From: Mycobacteriales bacterium
GTDB taxonomy: Bacteria; Actinomycetota; Actinomycetes; Mycobacteriales; SCTD01
Assembly (NCBI GenBank): GCA_030697205.1
Contig: JAUYQP010000011.1
Span: 1 to 64,000, forward strand
Length of the DNA stretch: 64,000 bases
Direction: 5' to 3'
In this document: positions 36,393 through 47,341 of the stretch, one piece after another
Numbering within the stretch: the first letter of the stretch is position 1
How the letters are laid out: each line of letters starts with the position of its first letter
Translations under genes and position numbers: made by a program
Notes under the pieces: generated by a model
What the model saw: the letters and a program-made list of their open reading frames with translations, nothing else
The model's database searches: none
Told to the model about the DNA's origin: nothing

Positions 36393-37304
36393 GTGCGCGC
36401 GCTCGCGACCGCCCTCGTTACGACCGGCCTGCTGGCCGGGCTGCTGGCAACCGCCTCGCCCGCGGCCGCGGGGACGACGACAACCGTCTCGACGGAGACC
36501 GAGCCGGCGCGCGCGCTCTCGTCGTACACCACCACCTCCGACGGGGTGCCGCGCTTCCGCATCGGTGAGACCGAGCTGCCGCCGCCCGTCGCGGCGGGCC
36601 AGGCCTTCCTCGGCGAGCTCGAGTGGCGCAGCGGGACCGTGCTGCGGCGGGTGCGGGTCTACGTGCCGTCGACGGCGAAGCCGACGGCCCCACTGCTGGT
36701 GAGCCTGCACGGCCTGCGCAACACCGTCAGCCAGGCCGAGCGGCAGCAGCGCTGGCGGCAGGGCGCCTTCGAGCGCGGCGCGGTCGTCGCCTGGGCCGGT
36801 GGCCTCGAGTCGTCGTGGAACGCCCACGGCTGCTGCGGTGCGGCGCGCGACACCGGCGTCGACGACGACGCCTACCTCGACCGGGTCCGCGCGATCGTCG
36901 CCGCGCTGCACCCGGTGGACCGTCGCCGCGTCTTCCTGGCCGGCTTCAGCAACGGCGCGATGATGGCCTACCGCTACGCCTGCGAGCGGCCGGGCGTCGT
37001 CGCGGGCATCCTCGCGGTCGCGGGCACGATGACCTCGCCGTGCCGCCCCCGCTCGGCCGTCGCGGTGCTGTCGGTCCACGGCACCGCCGACACCCGCGTG
37101 CCCCTGGGCGGCACCGCCTGGAGTGCGGCCCTCGGGACGCGGCTCCCGCCGGCGCGCGACGCCGTCCGGCGCTACGCCGCGGTCGGCAGCGGGGTGCGTT
37201 CGGTCATCCGCACCGGGCTCGGCCACGCGTGGCCGACCACGAGCCAGGGGTACGACGCCACCGGTCAGGGCTGGCGCTTCCTGATGGCGCACCCGCGCCC
37301 GTAG
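36393..37304 (+). CDS. Secreted alpha/beta-hydrolase (LpqC/PHB depolymerase-like esterase)
   Basis: A 303-residue exported esterase-like protein. The GTG at 36393 with AGGAG at good spacing gives a standard signal peptide ending SPAAAG; earlier in-frame starts add residues before it. The nucleophile elbow is GFSNGAMMAYR. An HGTADTRVPLGG segment supplies the acid, and GLGHAWP the His, so the triad is complete. A CC pair (HGCCGAA) follows the oxyanion region. Related proteins cleave polyhydroxyalkanoate or feruloyl esters, and substrate assignment is not possible here. Confidence 0.83.
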   Translation: MRALATALVTTGLLAGLLATASPAAAGTTTTVSTETEPARALSSYTTTSDGVPRFRIGETELPPPVAAGQAFLGELEWRSGTVLRRVRVYVPSTAKPTAPLLVSLHGLRNTVSQAERQQRWRQGAFERGAVVAWAGGLESSWNAHGCCGAARDTGVDDDAYLDRVRAIVAALHPVDRRRVFLAGFSNGAMMAYRYACERPGVVAGILAVAGTMTSPCRPRSAVAVLSVHGTADTRVPLGGTAWSAALGTRLPPARDAVRRYAAVGSGVRSVIRTGLGHAWPTTSQGYDATGQGWRFLMAHPRP

Positions 37305-37307
37305 GCC

Positions 37308-38966
37308 TCACAGCCCGCAGCTGCTCACCTTGAGCTTGGCGATCCGGGTCGACCAGTTGAAGCTCCCGCCGGACGTCAGGTACTCGCTGGTGAACCAGAA
37401 GGTGCAGTCGTCGCTCGGGTCGACATCCATCGAGCTGTAGTCACCCCAGCGCGACAGACCGACCTGGCTGCCTGCTCCCGCGATGATCGACACCTCGTCC
37501 CCGAGCGTGCCGGTCGCCTCGGCGGAGCCGGCCGGCCGGCCGGCCCAGCGCAGTGCCGGGGATATCGAGCCGCTCGACGCGCTGTAGGCCAGTGCGATGT
37601 CACCGGCACGGTTCATCGCGATGCTGCCCATCCAGCGACTGGTGGCGTCCGGGGCGTAGGTGCCCTGCTGCTCCACGGCGAGGCCGCTGCCGCTCGGACG
37701 CAACTCGTACCAGCGCGGCGCGAGGACCCCGGAGCCGTTGCCCACCGAGTGGTTCACCAGCAGCGATTGGGTGCCACCCCTGTTGCGGTAGGCCAGCCGG
37801 TACATCAGCCGGTCGGCGAGCCCGTCGAGCTTCTGGGTGGTGCCCGGCTGCGAGACGCAGGCCCCGCTGCAGGGGGCAGACCAGGCGGCGGTGCCGCTGA
37901 CGTCGACGGGTCCGGTGAACCGGCTGTTGGCGGTCGTGGTCCAGTCGACCTTGAGCCGCCACAGCCGCAGCTTGCCGCTGGAGACGTTGAGGACGTAGGC
38001 GTCGGTCCCTGTGGGCGCAGCGGTGGGTCCGTCCTGGTCGGCCGGCATGAGGCTGGCGTAGGACTTCGTCTTGAAGCACTGCTGCGCCGCGGGCGCTCCG
38101 GTAATCATCTTCGCCCGGTCCAGCGCGCAGGCCTCGGCGCCGTTGAAGGTCCTGCCCTGCCTGAAGGTGTTGTAGGTGACGACGTAGGAGCCGGGCCACA
38201 CCCCGATCTTCGGGTAGTCCGGGAAGTCGGTGCCGTAGGAGTAGGCGTAGGCCCAGTACTCGCCCGTGGGGTCGGAGGTCTTCGAGACGGCGACGCACTC
38301 GAGGTAGGGAGCCTTGTCCGCGACGAACTGTGAGAACAGCCAGCGGCCGTTGTCCTGGTCGTACTGCACGACGGGGTCGCCGTCGTCACGTGTCGCGCAG
38401 CGCCCACCTGCGGTGCCCACGAGACCGCCGAACAGCGTGCTGCCCAGGAACGCCGGCGTCACCAGCTTCCCTGCTGCGACCTTCACCGTCCCGTCCGCGT
38501 TCAGCACGTCGTTCTTGGCGTAGACGCCGACCATCACGTTGACGGTCTGCACGACGCGGTCGAGACCGACAGCCGCGTTGGTGTCCGGCGGGGCGTACTT
38601 CATGGTGAAGGTCGTCTCCCCGACGCCCAGCCCGAGGAAGCTCGACGAGTCGGTCACCGCAGTGCCGCTCGCCGTCGAGCTGCCCGCGACGCCAGCCTGG
38701 CGCACCGGGTCGGCCAGCCCTCGCGGCGCGCCGTCGGGGACGGTGGGGTTCTCCCGCTCGCCGACGGCCTGGCTGCTGAGGCGCCGCGGGGCGCTCCGCA
38801 CCGCAGGAGTGCTGCCCCGAGCCACCAGCGGGCGGTCGACGCGCTCGTTGACCGGGGGGCCGGGAGGTGCAGCGCTCGACGGTGTCGCGCCGGCGAAGGC
38901 CGCCGCGGTCACGGTCAGGCCGGCGAGGGCGGCGGCGACGAGCAGGCGTGAGCGTCTTTCGGCCAC
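37308..38966 (-). CDS. Large secreted protein of unknown function
   Basis: A 552-residue protein with a signal peptide (VAERRSRLLVAAALAGLTV up to PSSAAP) and a mature part dominated by Trp, Tyr, Asp and Gly in repeating beta-strand-like blocks (RWLFSQFVAD, GEYWAYAYSY, DYPKIGVWPGSYVVTYN, SRWGDYSSMDVDP), which suggests a beta-propeller. Several Cys could form disulfides. Proteins with a GDYSSM block are known from secreted bacterial proteins, but I cannot assign a function. GTG 38966 has AGGAA upstream. Its 5' leader has a 7-bp hairpin at 38985-39002. It is convergent with the esterase gene, 3 bp away. Confidence 0.75.
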   Translation of the reverse strand: MAERRSRLLVAAALAGLTVTAAAFAGATPSSAAPPGPPVNERVDRPLVARGSTPAVRSAPRRLSSQAVGERENPTVPDGAPRGLADPVRQAGVAGSSTASGTAVTDSSSFLGLGVGETTFTMKYAPPDTNAAVGLDRVVQTVNVMVGVYAKNDVLNADGTVKVAAGKLVTPAFLGSTLFGGLVGTAGGRCATRDDGDPVVQYDQDNGRWLFSQFVADKAPYLECVAVSKTSDPTGEYWAYAYSYGTDFPDYPKIGVWPGSYVVTYNTFRQGRTFNGAEACALDRAKMITGAPAAQQCFKTKSYASLMPADQDGPTAAPTGTDAYVLNVSSGKLRLWRLKVDWTTTANSRFTGPVDVSGTAAWSAPCSGACVSQPGTTQKLDGLADRLMYRLAYRNRGGTQSLLVNHSVGNGSGVLAPRWYELRPSGSGLAVEQQGTYAPDATSRWMGSIAMNRAGDIALAYSASSGSISPALRWAGRPAGSAEATGTLGDEVSIIAGAGSQVGLSRWGDYSSMDVDPSDDCTFWFTSEYLTSGGSFNWSTRIAKLKVSSCGL

Positions 38967-39096
38967 GGGAGTTCCTGAGGACGGGCGGCAGCACACTGCC
39001 GCAGCGAGGTGCTACCGCGAGGCTAGGTGAGGCGCGAGGCGCCCGCCATGACCCGATGTGACCACTTTTCCCGAACGCAGGGGGGCCGAGAAGGGG

Positions 39097-40668
39097 CTAC
39101 CGCGGACGGCGCAGACCCAGCGGGTCGGGGCGGTCGTCGCCCGATCCGCCGGGCAGACCGAGCGGATTGCCAGCTCCCGGCGGCAGCTGCGGGAAGCCCT
39201 GCGGCAGACCGGGAGGCAGGCCGGGCGGCAGGCCCTGCGGCAGGCCGGGCTGCTGCTTCGGGCCGCCACCGGCGCGACCGGGGCCCTTCTTGCCCTTCTT
39301 GCCGGTGGACTTGCCCTGCGCGCGCTTGGCCTTGCGGCCCATGCCCGGGATCCCTGGCATGCCGGGCATCCCGCCCATGCTCTTCATCATCTTGCGGGCC
39401 TCGTCGAAGCGGTCGACGAGGTTGTTGACCTCACTGACGGTGACGCCGGAGCCCTTCGCGATGCGCAACCGGCGCGAGCCGTTGAGGACCTTCGCGTCGC
39501 GCCGCTCCTGCGGGGTCATCGACTGGATGATCGCGGCGATCCGGTCGATGTCGCGGTCGTCGACGGAGTTGAGGGCCTCCTTCACCTGACCCATGCCCGG
39601 GAGCATCCCGAGCAGCGAGGTGATGGAGCCCATCTTCTTGATCTGCTGCATCTGCTCGAGGAAGTCCTCGAGGTCGAAGTCGCCGCCGGCCTGGAGCTTG
39701 CCGGCCATCTTCTCCGCGGTGGCCTGGTCGTAGACCTTCTCGGCCTGCTCGATCAGGGTCATGACGTCACCCATGCCGAGGATGCGCGAGGCCATCCGCT
39801 CGGGGTGGAAGACGTCGAAGTCGTCGAGCTTCTCGCCGGTGGAGGCGAACATGATCGGCTGGCCGGTGAGGTGGCGCACCGACAGCGCCGCACCGCCGCG
39901 CGCGTCGCCGTCGAGCTTGGTGAGGACGACGCCGGTGAAGCCGACGCCGTCCTGGAAGGCCTGCGCGGTGACGACGGCGTCCTGGCCGATCATCGCGTCG
40001 ACGACGAAGAGCACCTCGTCGGGCTGCACCGCGTCGCGGATGTCGGCGGCCTGCTGCATCAGCTCGGCGTCGATGCCGAGGCGGCCAGCGGTGTCGACGA
40101 CGACGACGTCGTAGTTCATCCGGCGGGCCTGCGCGACGGCCGTGCGCGCGGCGTCGACGGGGTCGCCGACGCCACTGCCCGGGTAGGGCGCCCAGACGTC
40201 GACCCCGGCCTGCCCGCCGACGACCTGCAGCTGCTGCACGGCGTTGGGGCGCTGCAGGTCGCAGGCGACGAGCAGCGGCGCGTGGCCCTGGGCCTTGAGG
40301 TGCTTGGCGAGCTTGCCGGCCAGCGTCGTCTTGCCGGCGCCCTGCAGGCCGGCCAGCATGATGACGGTCGGGGCGGTCTTGGCGTAGCGGACCAGGCGGG
40401 TCTCGCCGCCGAGGATCGCCACCAGCTCCTCGTTGACGATCTTGATGACCTGCTGGGCCGGGTTGAGGGCCTTGGAGACCTCCTCGCCGCGCGCCCGCTC
40501 CTTGACGTTGGCGATGAAGTCCTTCACCACCGGCAGGGCGACGTCGGCCTCGAGCAGCGCCACCCGGATCTCGCGGGCCGTCGCGTCGATGTCAGCGTCG
40601 GACAGCCGGCCCTTGCCGCGCAGGGACGTGAAGACCTTGTCGAGCCGGTCGGAGAGGGTGTCGAACAC
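39097..40668 (-). CDS. ffh: Signal recognition particle GTPase Ffh
   Basis: A 523-residue SRP54 homolog for co-translational membrane targeting. The NG domain has GLQGAGKTT, DLQRPNAVQQL, DTAGRLG and TKLDGDARGG; the Met-rich M domain follows with GKLQAGGDFDLEDFLEQM, LLGMLPGM and the RNA-binding SRRLRIAKGSG. The C-terminal ~70 residues are Gly/Pro/Leu/Lys-rich with QGLPPGL-type repeats, probably disordered. GTG start at 40668. FtsY, its receptor, is encoded at 48.6-49.8 kb in this window. Confidence 0.97.
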   Translation of the reverse strand: MFDTLSDRLDKVFTSLRGKGRLSDADIDATAREIRVALLEADVALPVVKDFIANVKERARGEEVSKALNPAQQVIKIVNEELVAILGGETRLVRYAKTAPTVIMLAGLQGAGKTTLAGKLAKHLKAQGHAPLLVACDLQRPNAVQQLQVVGGQAGVDVWAPYPGSGVGDPVDAARTAVAQARRMNYDVVVVDTAGRLGIDAELMQQAADIRDAVQPDEVLFVVDAMIGQDAVVTAQAFQDGVGFTGVVLTKLDGDARGGAALSVRHLTGQPIMFASTGEKLDDFDVFHPERMASRILGMGDVMTLIEQAEKVYDQATAEKMAGKLQAGGDFDLEDFLEQMQQIKKMGSITSLLGMLPGMGQVKEALNSVDDRDIDRIAAIIQSMTPQERRDAKVLNGSRRLRIAKGSGVTVSEVNNLVDRFDEARKMMKSMGGMPGMPGIPGMGRKAKRAQGKSTGKKGKKGPGRAGGGPKQQPGLPQGLPPGLPPGLPQGFPQLPPGAGNPLGLPGGSGDDRPDPLGLRRPR

Positions 40669-40690
40669 GGGGCGAGCCTAGCCGGGGCAG

Positions 40691-42658
40691 GTGCGACCCC
40701 CGGTGCCGTCGAACCCCTCCCCCGTGAAGCGCACCCTCACCGCCCTCGCGCTGCTGCCCCTGCTCGCCCCGCTCGCCCACGGCGCGACCGGCGAGCCGCC
40801 CGCCCGGACAAAGCTGCCCTGGTCGGCGCCCGGCTTCGCCACCGCCGACGCCCGCGCCGGTGACCTCGCCCCGGACGCGGTCGTCGAGGTGTCGCTCGTC
40901 CTGCCGCTGCGCGACGAGGCGGGCCTGCGCCGGCTCGTCGCGGACGTCAGCGACCCGCGGTCGTCGTCGTACCGCTCCTTCGTCAGCGCCGCGGAGGTCC
41001 GCGCCCGCTTCGCGCCGACCACCGGGCACGTCGCGGCCGTCGCCGGCTGGCTGCGCGGCGCGGGTCTCGAGGTCGGCACGGTGCCGCTCGGCCGCGGCTA
41101 CGTCCCGGCGCGCGGCACCGTCGCGGCCGTCGAGCGGGCCTTCGCGACCGACCTCGCGCTCTACCGCGCCGGTGACCGGCTGCTGCGCGCCCCGCTGCGC
41201 GCGCCGTCGGTCCCGGCCGACCTCGGGGTCGTCGGGGTCCGCGGCCTCGCCGACGAGCCGGTCGTCGAGCCCGAGCCCGGGACCAACCCCCTCCCCGTGC
41301 CGCTGCCGGACATGCCCAAGACCCCGGCCGACAGCACGCCGCCGGCCGCGATCGTCTACGCACTGCCCTGCTCGTCGTACGACGGGGCGGTCGTCCCGAA
41401 GGGCCTCCCCCGCTTCGAAGGCCGCGCCGTCGCCGCGGTCTCCTGCGGGACGACGGTGGCGCAGCAGCGCAAGGCGTACGCCGCAGACCGCCTGCTGGCC
41501 AAGGGGATCGACGGCAGCGGACAGACCGTCGTGGTCGTGGGGTCGCACGCCGTGCAGACGCTGCCCGGTGACGTCGCGGAGTGGTCGCGCCGGCGCGGCC
41601 TGCCGGCGCTGAAGCCCGGGCAGCTGACCCAGCTGTCCTACCCGAGCGCCTACCAGACCCCGACCGCCGAGCCGGTCCTGCGGCCGCAGGTGTGGGCGCT
41701 GCAGTCGCACATGATCGTGGAGAACCTCCACGCCATGGCGCCCGGCGCCGACCTCGTCTACCTCGGCACGACCTCGAGCCTCGACCTCACCAACGGCACG
41801 ACCCTCGCCGTCGACGCCCACCTCGGCGACGTCGTCATGAACGGCTGGTACTCCGCCGGGGAGAACGCCAACGCCGCCACCATGGCCCAGCTCGAGCACA
41901 CCGCGATGCAGGCGGCGGCGCAGGGCATCTCGCTGCTGTTCGCGACCGGCTCCATCGGCGACCTGTCCTCGCAGGGCGTGCAGCCCTCGCCGGTGTCGCC
42001 GGCCACCGAGCCGATGGTGACCGCGGTCGGTGCGACGTCGCTGCTCGTCGACAAGGCCGGCCGGACCCGCGAGGTCGGCTGGGCCAAGACGCAGCTGGTG
42101 CTGGAGGACGGTGTCTGGGAGGAGTCCGCGGCGTCGACCTTCCGCGGCAGCGGCGGTGGCGTGTCGGCGCTGCACGACCAGCCCGACTACCAGCGCGGCG
42201 TCGTCCCGGCGCGGCTCGCCGAACGGGCCAACGGCACCCTCGGCCGCACCGTCCCCGACGTGGCCGTCAACGGTGACGCCGAGACCGGCCTCATCATCGG
42301 GTTGACCCAGCGCTTCCCCGACGGCACCGACCGCTACGCCGAGCGCCGGCACGCCTCGGGCGAGTCCGCGACAGCGGTCTTCGCGGCGCTGGTCGCCCTG
42401 GCCAACGACGCCGCCGGTGGGCCGCTGGGCTTCCTCAACCCGCTGCTCTACCAGTCGCGCGCGACCCTGCACGACGTCGTCCCGTCGGGCCGGCTCGGTG
42501 CGAGGGTCCGCACCGAGTTCGTCGCCGGTGACCGCGGCGAGACCCGCAGGGTGCTGAAGGTCTTCGAGGCCTATGAGAGCAACCCGGCCGCGAAGGGCTA
42601 CGACACCTCGACCGGCCTCGGCTCCCCCACCGCTGCCTTCTTCGCCCGCCTCGGCTGA
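40691..42658 (+). CDS. S53-family (sedolisin-like) secreted protein, probably catalytically altered
   Basis: A 655-residue exported protein. After a signal peptide comes a pro-kumamolisin propeptide (about 60-165, SYRSFVSAAEVRARFAP) and an S53-like domain (about 215-655) with the C-terminal Ca-site block GYDTSTGLGSP. A Ser is present in ASGESATA (Ser559, GES instead of GTS). The Glu and Asp that precede AMAPGA in active members appear as Gln338 and Ile342 (or Val334 and Gln338 with a gap), so the catalytic acids seem absent. Start 40691 (GTG); a later GTG at 40724 would also give a signal peptide. Confidence 0.78.
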   Translation: MRPPVPSNPSPVKRTLTALALLPLLAPLAHGATGEPPARTKLPWSAPGFATADARAGDLAPDAVVEVSLVLPLRDEAGLRRLVADVSDPRSSSYRSFVSAAEVRARFAPTTGHVAAVAGWLRGAGLEVGTVPLGRGYVPARGTVAAVERAFATDLALYRAGDRLLRAPLRAPSVPADLGVVGVRGLADEPVVEPEPGTNPLPVPLPDMPKTPADSTPPAAIVYALPCSSYDGAVVPKGLPRFEGRAVAAVSCGTTVAQQRKAYAADRLLAKGIDGSGQTVVVVGSHAVQTLPGDVAEWSRRRGLPALKPGQLTQLSYPSAYQTPTAEPVLRPQVWALQSHMIVENLHAMAPGADLVYLGTTSSLDLTNGTTLAVDAHLGDVVMNGWYSAGENANAATMAQLEHTAMQAAAQGISLLFATGSIGDLSSQGVQPSPVSPATEPMVTAVGATSLLVDKAGRTREVGWAKTQLVLEDGVWEESAASTFRGSGGGVSALHDQPDYQRGVVPARLAERANGTLGRTVPDVAVNGDAETGLIIGLTQRFPDGTDRYAERRHASGESATAVFAALVALANDAAGGPLGFLNPLLYQSRATLHDVVPSGRLGARVRTEFVAGDRGETRRVLKVFEAYESNPAAKGYDTSTGLGSPTAAFFARLG

Positions 42659-42695
42659 CCCGTCGCGCCTGCCCCACCCCCCTCCTCCCCCGGAA

Positions 42696-42738
42696 CGTCC
42701 GCTCACCCGGACCCGCTCGCGCGGCGCCCGAGCGGACG
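42696..42738. terminator. Hairpin between the S53-like gene and glnD
   Basis: A perfect 9-bp stem (42696-42704 with 42730-42738) encloses a 25-nt GC-rich loop that can fold further. It lies between two convergent genes and can terminate both. Confidence 0.6.
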
Positions 42739-42765
42739 CTGTCGTGGTCGGTGTGGTCAGGCGGG

Positions 42766-45048
42766 TCAGGCGAGGGCGGCGAGGACCTCGGCGGTGACGC
42801 GGTCGCGCAGCGCCGGGTCGGTGAGCTTGCCGCCATCGGGGCCGACGACGTAGAAGGCGTCGACGACGTCCGCACCCAGGGTCGAGACGTGCGCCGTGCG
42901 GACGTCGAGCCCGCAGGTCGACAGCGCCGCGGTGATGCGGTGCAGCACGCCGGCGCCGTCGGCGGCGCGGACCTCGACGACGGTCGCGGTGTCGGAGGCG
43001 TCGTCGACCAGGCGCACCGTCGCGGGGGCGACAGGCACAGGGGTACGCCGGGGGTAGGCGGCCTCCTTGACGGCGAGCCGGTCGCGCAGCGGGAGCGACC
43101 CGTCGAGAGCATGCCGTAGGTCGTCACGGACCAGCGCCCAGTCCGGCAGCGACCCGAAGCGCGGCGCGACCTGGAACTGCGAGACCGCGCTCGGCCCGAC
43201 GATCCGCACCGAGGCCGCCCGGACCTCGAGCTGGTGCAGCGACAGCACGCCCGCGGCGACCGACAGCAGCCCCGGCCGGTCGGGCGTGACGACCGTGACC
43301 TGCTCGCCGTCGACCTCGAGGGCCAGCTGCCCGCGGGCGGCCAGCTCCTGCGCGCGCTCGGTCAGCGGCGGGTCCGGGGCCACGGGGCGGCCCGCGAGTA
43401 GGCCGGCTGTGCGGCGTACGAGCTCGTCGATGAGCTGGCCCTTCCACGGCGACCAGGCGGCGGGGCCGGTGGCTGTGCTGTCGGCCTCGGTGAGGGCGTG
43501 CAGCAGCTCGAGGACCTCGGCGCTGCCGACCGCCTCGGCGACGGCGGTCGCGGTGGCGGGGTCGGCGAGGTCGCGACGGGTCGCGACGTCGGGCAGCAGC
43601 AGGTGGTGGCGGACCATCGCGATGAGCACGTCGACGTCGTCCGGCGGCAGACCGAGCCGCGGCCCGATCTCCGCGACGACGCGCATCCCGACGTCGGTGT
43701 GGTCGCCGGGCAGGCCCTTGCCGATGTCGTGGAGCAGCGCGCCGAGCAGCAGCAGGTCGGGGCGCGCGACCCGGCGGGTGCGGGCGGCCGCGCCGACGGC
43801 GGCCTCGACCAGGTGCCGGTCGACGGTGAAGCGGTGGTAGCTGTTGCGCTGCGGCTTGCTGCGGACCTGCTCCCACTCGGGCAGCAGCCGGACCAGCAGG
43901 CCGTACTGGTCGAGGGCCTCCATCACCGCCACGGTGCCGGGACCGGCGCCGAGCAGGCCGACGAAGTGGTCGAGCGCCTCGCGCGGCCACGGCACCGGCA
44001 GGTCCGGGGCGGCCGTGACCCGCTCCAGCGCGATCGGTGAGATCGGCAGGCCGGCGCGGGCTGCGGCCTCCGCGACCCGCAGCACCAGCACCGGGTCGCT
44101 CTCGGGGGTCGCGTCACGGGCGAGCACGACCTCGCCGTCCTGCTCGACGACGTCGTCGGCGAGCGGCCGGCGGACCGGGCCGGGGGCGCGCCGGCCCAGC
44201 AGCCGCTTGCGGGGCGGTGGGGTGATGCGCCGCCAGACGGTGTCGGACGCGAAAGCGATCGCCCGGCCGGCACCGGAGACCGCCGCCATCAGCGCGTCGG
44301 CGTCGGCCATCCCGAGCGCGGCCGCGACGGCGTCCTGCTCCTGCATGAGCAGCCGGTCGACGGTGCGACGGCCCGGGCCGGCGGTGCGCCGGTGCAGCTC
44401 ACCGCGGACGTCGAGCAGCATCCGGTGGGCGTCGACGACCGCGGCCGACGGCGGGTCGGCGACCTGGGCCGCGGCGACGGCCTGCAGCGCGTGGACGTCG
44501 CGCAGCCCGCCGCGGCCCTCCTTGAGGTCGGGCTCCAGCAGGAAGGCGATCTCACCGGCCGAGGCGGCGCGCTCCGCGACGGCCGCCTTCAGCTCCGGCA
44601 GCCGTTCTGCGGCACCGGCCCGCCAGGCCGCGCGGGTGCGGGAGAGCAGCTGCGCCGACAGCGCCGGGTCGCCCGCGACGTGGCGGGCGTCGAGCAGACC
44701 GAGAGCGGCCTTGAGGTCGTCGCGGGCGACGGCGACCGCCTCGTCGATGGTGCGCACCGAGTGGTCGAGGCCGACACCGCTGTCCCACACGGGGTACCAG
44801 ACCCGGTCGGCCACCGCGGCCACTCCCGGCCGGCCGTCGTGGACGAGCACGAGGTCGAGATCGGAGGCCGGCGCGGGCTCGCGCCGCCCGAGCCCGCCGA
44901 CGGCGACCAGCGCCACCCCGGGGCCGGGGTCACCGAGCAGCTCGGCGAGCCACCCGTCGTGGAGCTCGACCAGGGCGGTCCGCAGCGCGGCGCCGGTGAG
45001 GTCGGGTCGCGCGAGCAGCGCCGCGCGCGTGTCCTTCACGTCACCCAT
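42766..45048 (-). CDS. glnD: Bifunctional P-II uridylyltransferase / uridylyl-removing enzyme
   Basis: A 760-residue nitrogen sensor that modifies P-II proteins. The nucleotidyltransferase core has VGGLGRREPAPASDLDLVLV, a GlnE/GlnD-type helical domain follows, the HD domain has LLHDIGKGLPGDHTDVG, and two ACT domains end the protein (VTVVTPDRPGLLSVAAG and VVEVRAADGAGVLHRITAAL). In Streptomyces the homolog adenylylates GlnK. The ATG at 45048 has GGGAGG five bases upstream; a longer frame exists but lacks this. A stable hairpin separates it from glnB. Confidence 0.94.
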   Translation of the reverse strand: MGDVKDTRAALLARPDLTGAALRTALVELHDGWLAELLGDPGPGVALVAVGGLGRREPAPASDLDLVLVHDGRPGVAAVADRVWYPVWDSGVGLDHSVRTIDEAVAVARDDLKAALGLLDARHVAGDPALSAQLLSRTRAAWRAGAAERLPELKAAVAERAASAGEIAFLLEPDLKEGRGGLRDVHALQAVAAAQVADPPSAAVVDAHRMLLDVRGELHRRTAGPGRRTVDRLLMQEQDAVAAALGMADADALMAAVSGAGRAIAFASDTVWRRITPPPRKRLLGRRAPGPVRRPLADDVVEQDGEVVLARDATPESDPVLVLRVAEAAARAGLPISPIALERVTAAPDLPVPWPREALDHFVGLLGAGPGTVAVMEALDQYGLLVRLLPEWEQVRSKPQRNSYHRFTVDRHLVEAAVGAAARTRRVARPDLLLLGALLHDIGKGLPGDHTDVGMRVVAEIGPRLGLPPDDVDVLIAMVRHHLLLPDVATRRDLADPATATAVAEAVGSAEVLELLHALTEADSTATGPAAWSPWKGQLIDELVRRTAGLLAGRPVAPDPPLTERAQELAARGQLALEVDGEQVTVVTPDRPGLLSVAAGVLSLHQLEVRAASVRIVGPSAVSQFQVAPRFGSLPDWALVRDDLRHALDGSLPLRDRLAVKEAAYPRRTPVPVAPATVRLVDDASDTATVVEVRAADGAGVLHRITAALSTCGLDVRTAHVSTLGADVVDAFYVVGPDGGKLTDPALRDRVTAEVLAALA

Positions 45049-45060
45049 CCTGCCTCCCGA

Positions 45061-45103
45061 CAGCAGTGAGGGGCCGGGCACCCGCCCGACCCCTCACCTG
45101 CTG
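45061..45103 (-). promoter_or_regulatory. Attenuator-like hairpin between glnB and glnD
   Basis: Three stacked stems pair 45061-45065 with 45099-45103, 45066-45073 with 45090-45097, and 45075-45079 with 45084-45088. That makes 18 bp, interrupted by one bulge and one mismatch. It begins 7 nt after the glnB stop and ends just before the glnD ribosome site, so it may reduce or uncouple glnD expression. Confidence 0.65.
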
Positions 45104-45109
45104 CTGCTG

Positions 45110-47189
<2,080 letters not shown>

Positions 47190-47235
47190 GCTTCTCCTCT
47201 AGGGCGGGGACTGCCCCAGAGACTGGCCGTCGCGT

Positions 47236-47305
47236 GTTTCGCGGGGGTCCCGTGTCGTGTTTCGCGGTCGTGACGGTTGCTGCGGCTGTGTTTCACCGAC
47301 GTGAA
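47236..47305 (-). promoter_or_regulatory. GlnR-type binding boxes upstream of amtB
   Basis: Read on the minus strand, two units fit the GlnR consensus gTnAC-n6-GAAAC: TTCAC-n6-GAAAC (47305-47290) and GTCAC-n6-GAAAC (47274-47259). A third, weaker unit has GGGAC-n6-GAAAC (47251-47236). The last two are 23 bp apart, about two helical turns. amtB is a classic GlnR target in actinobacteria, so activation under nitrogen limitation is expected. Confidence 0.72.
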
Positions 47306-47341
47306 CACTCGGGCGGACCGACGGGCTGGCAGGCTGGTGCC

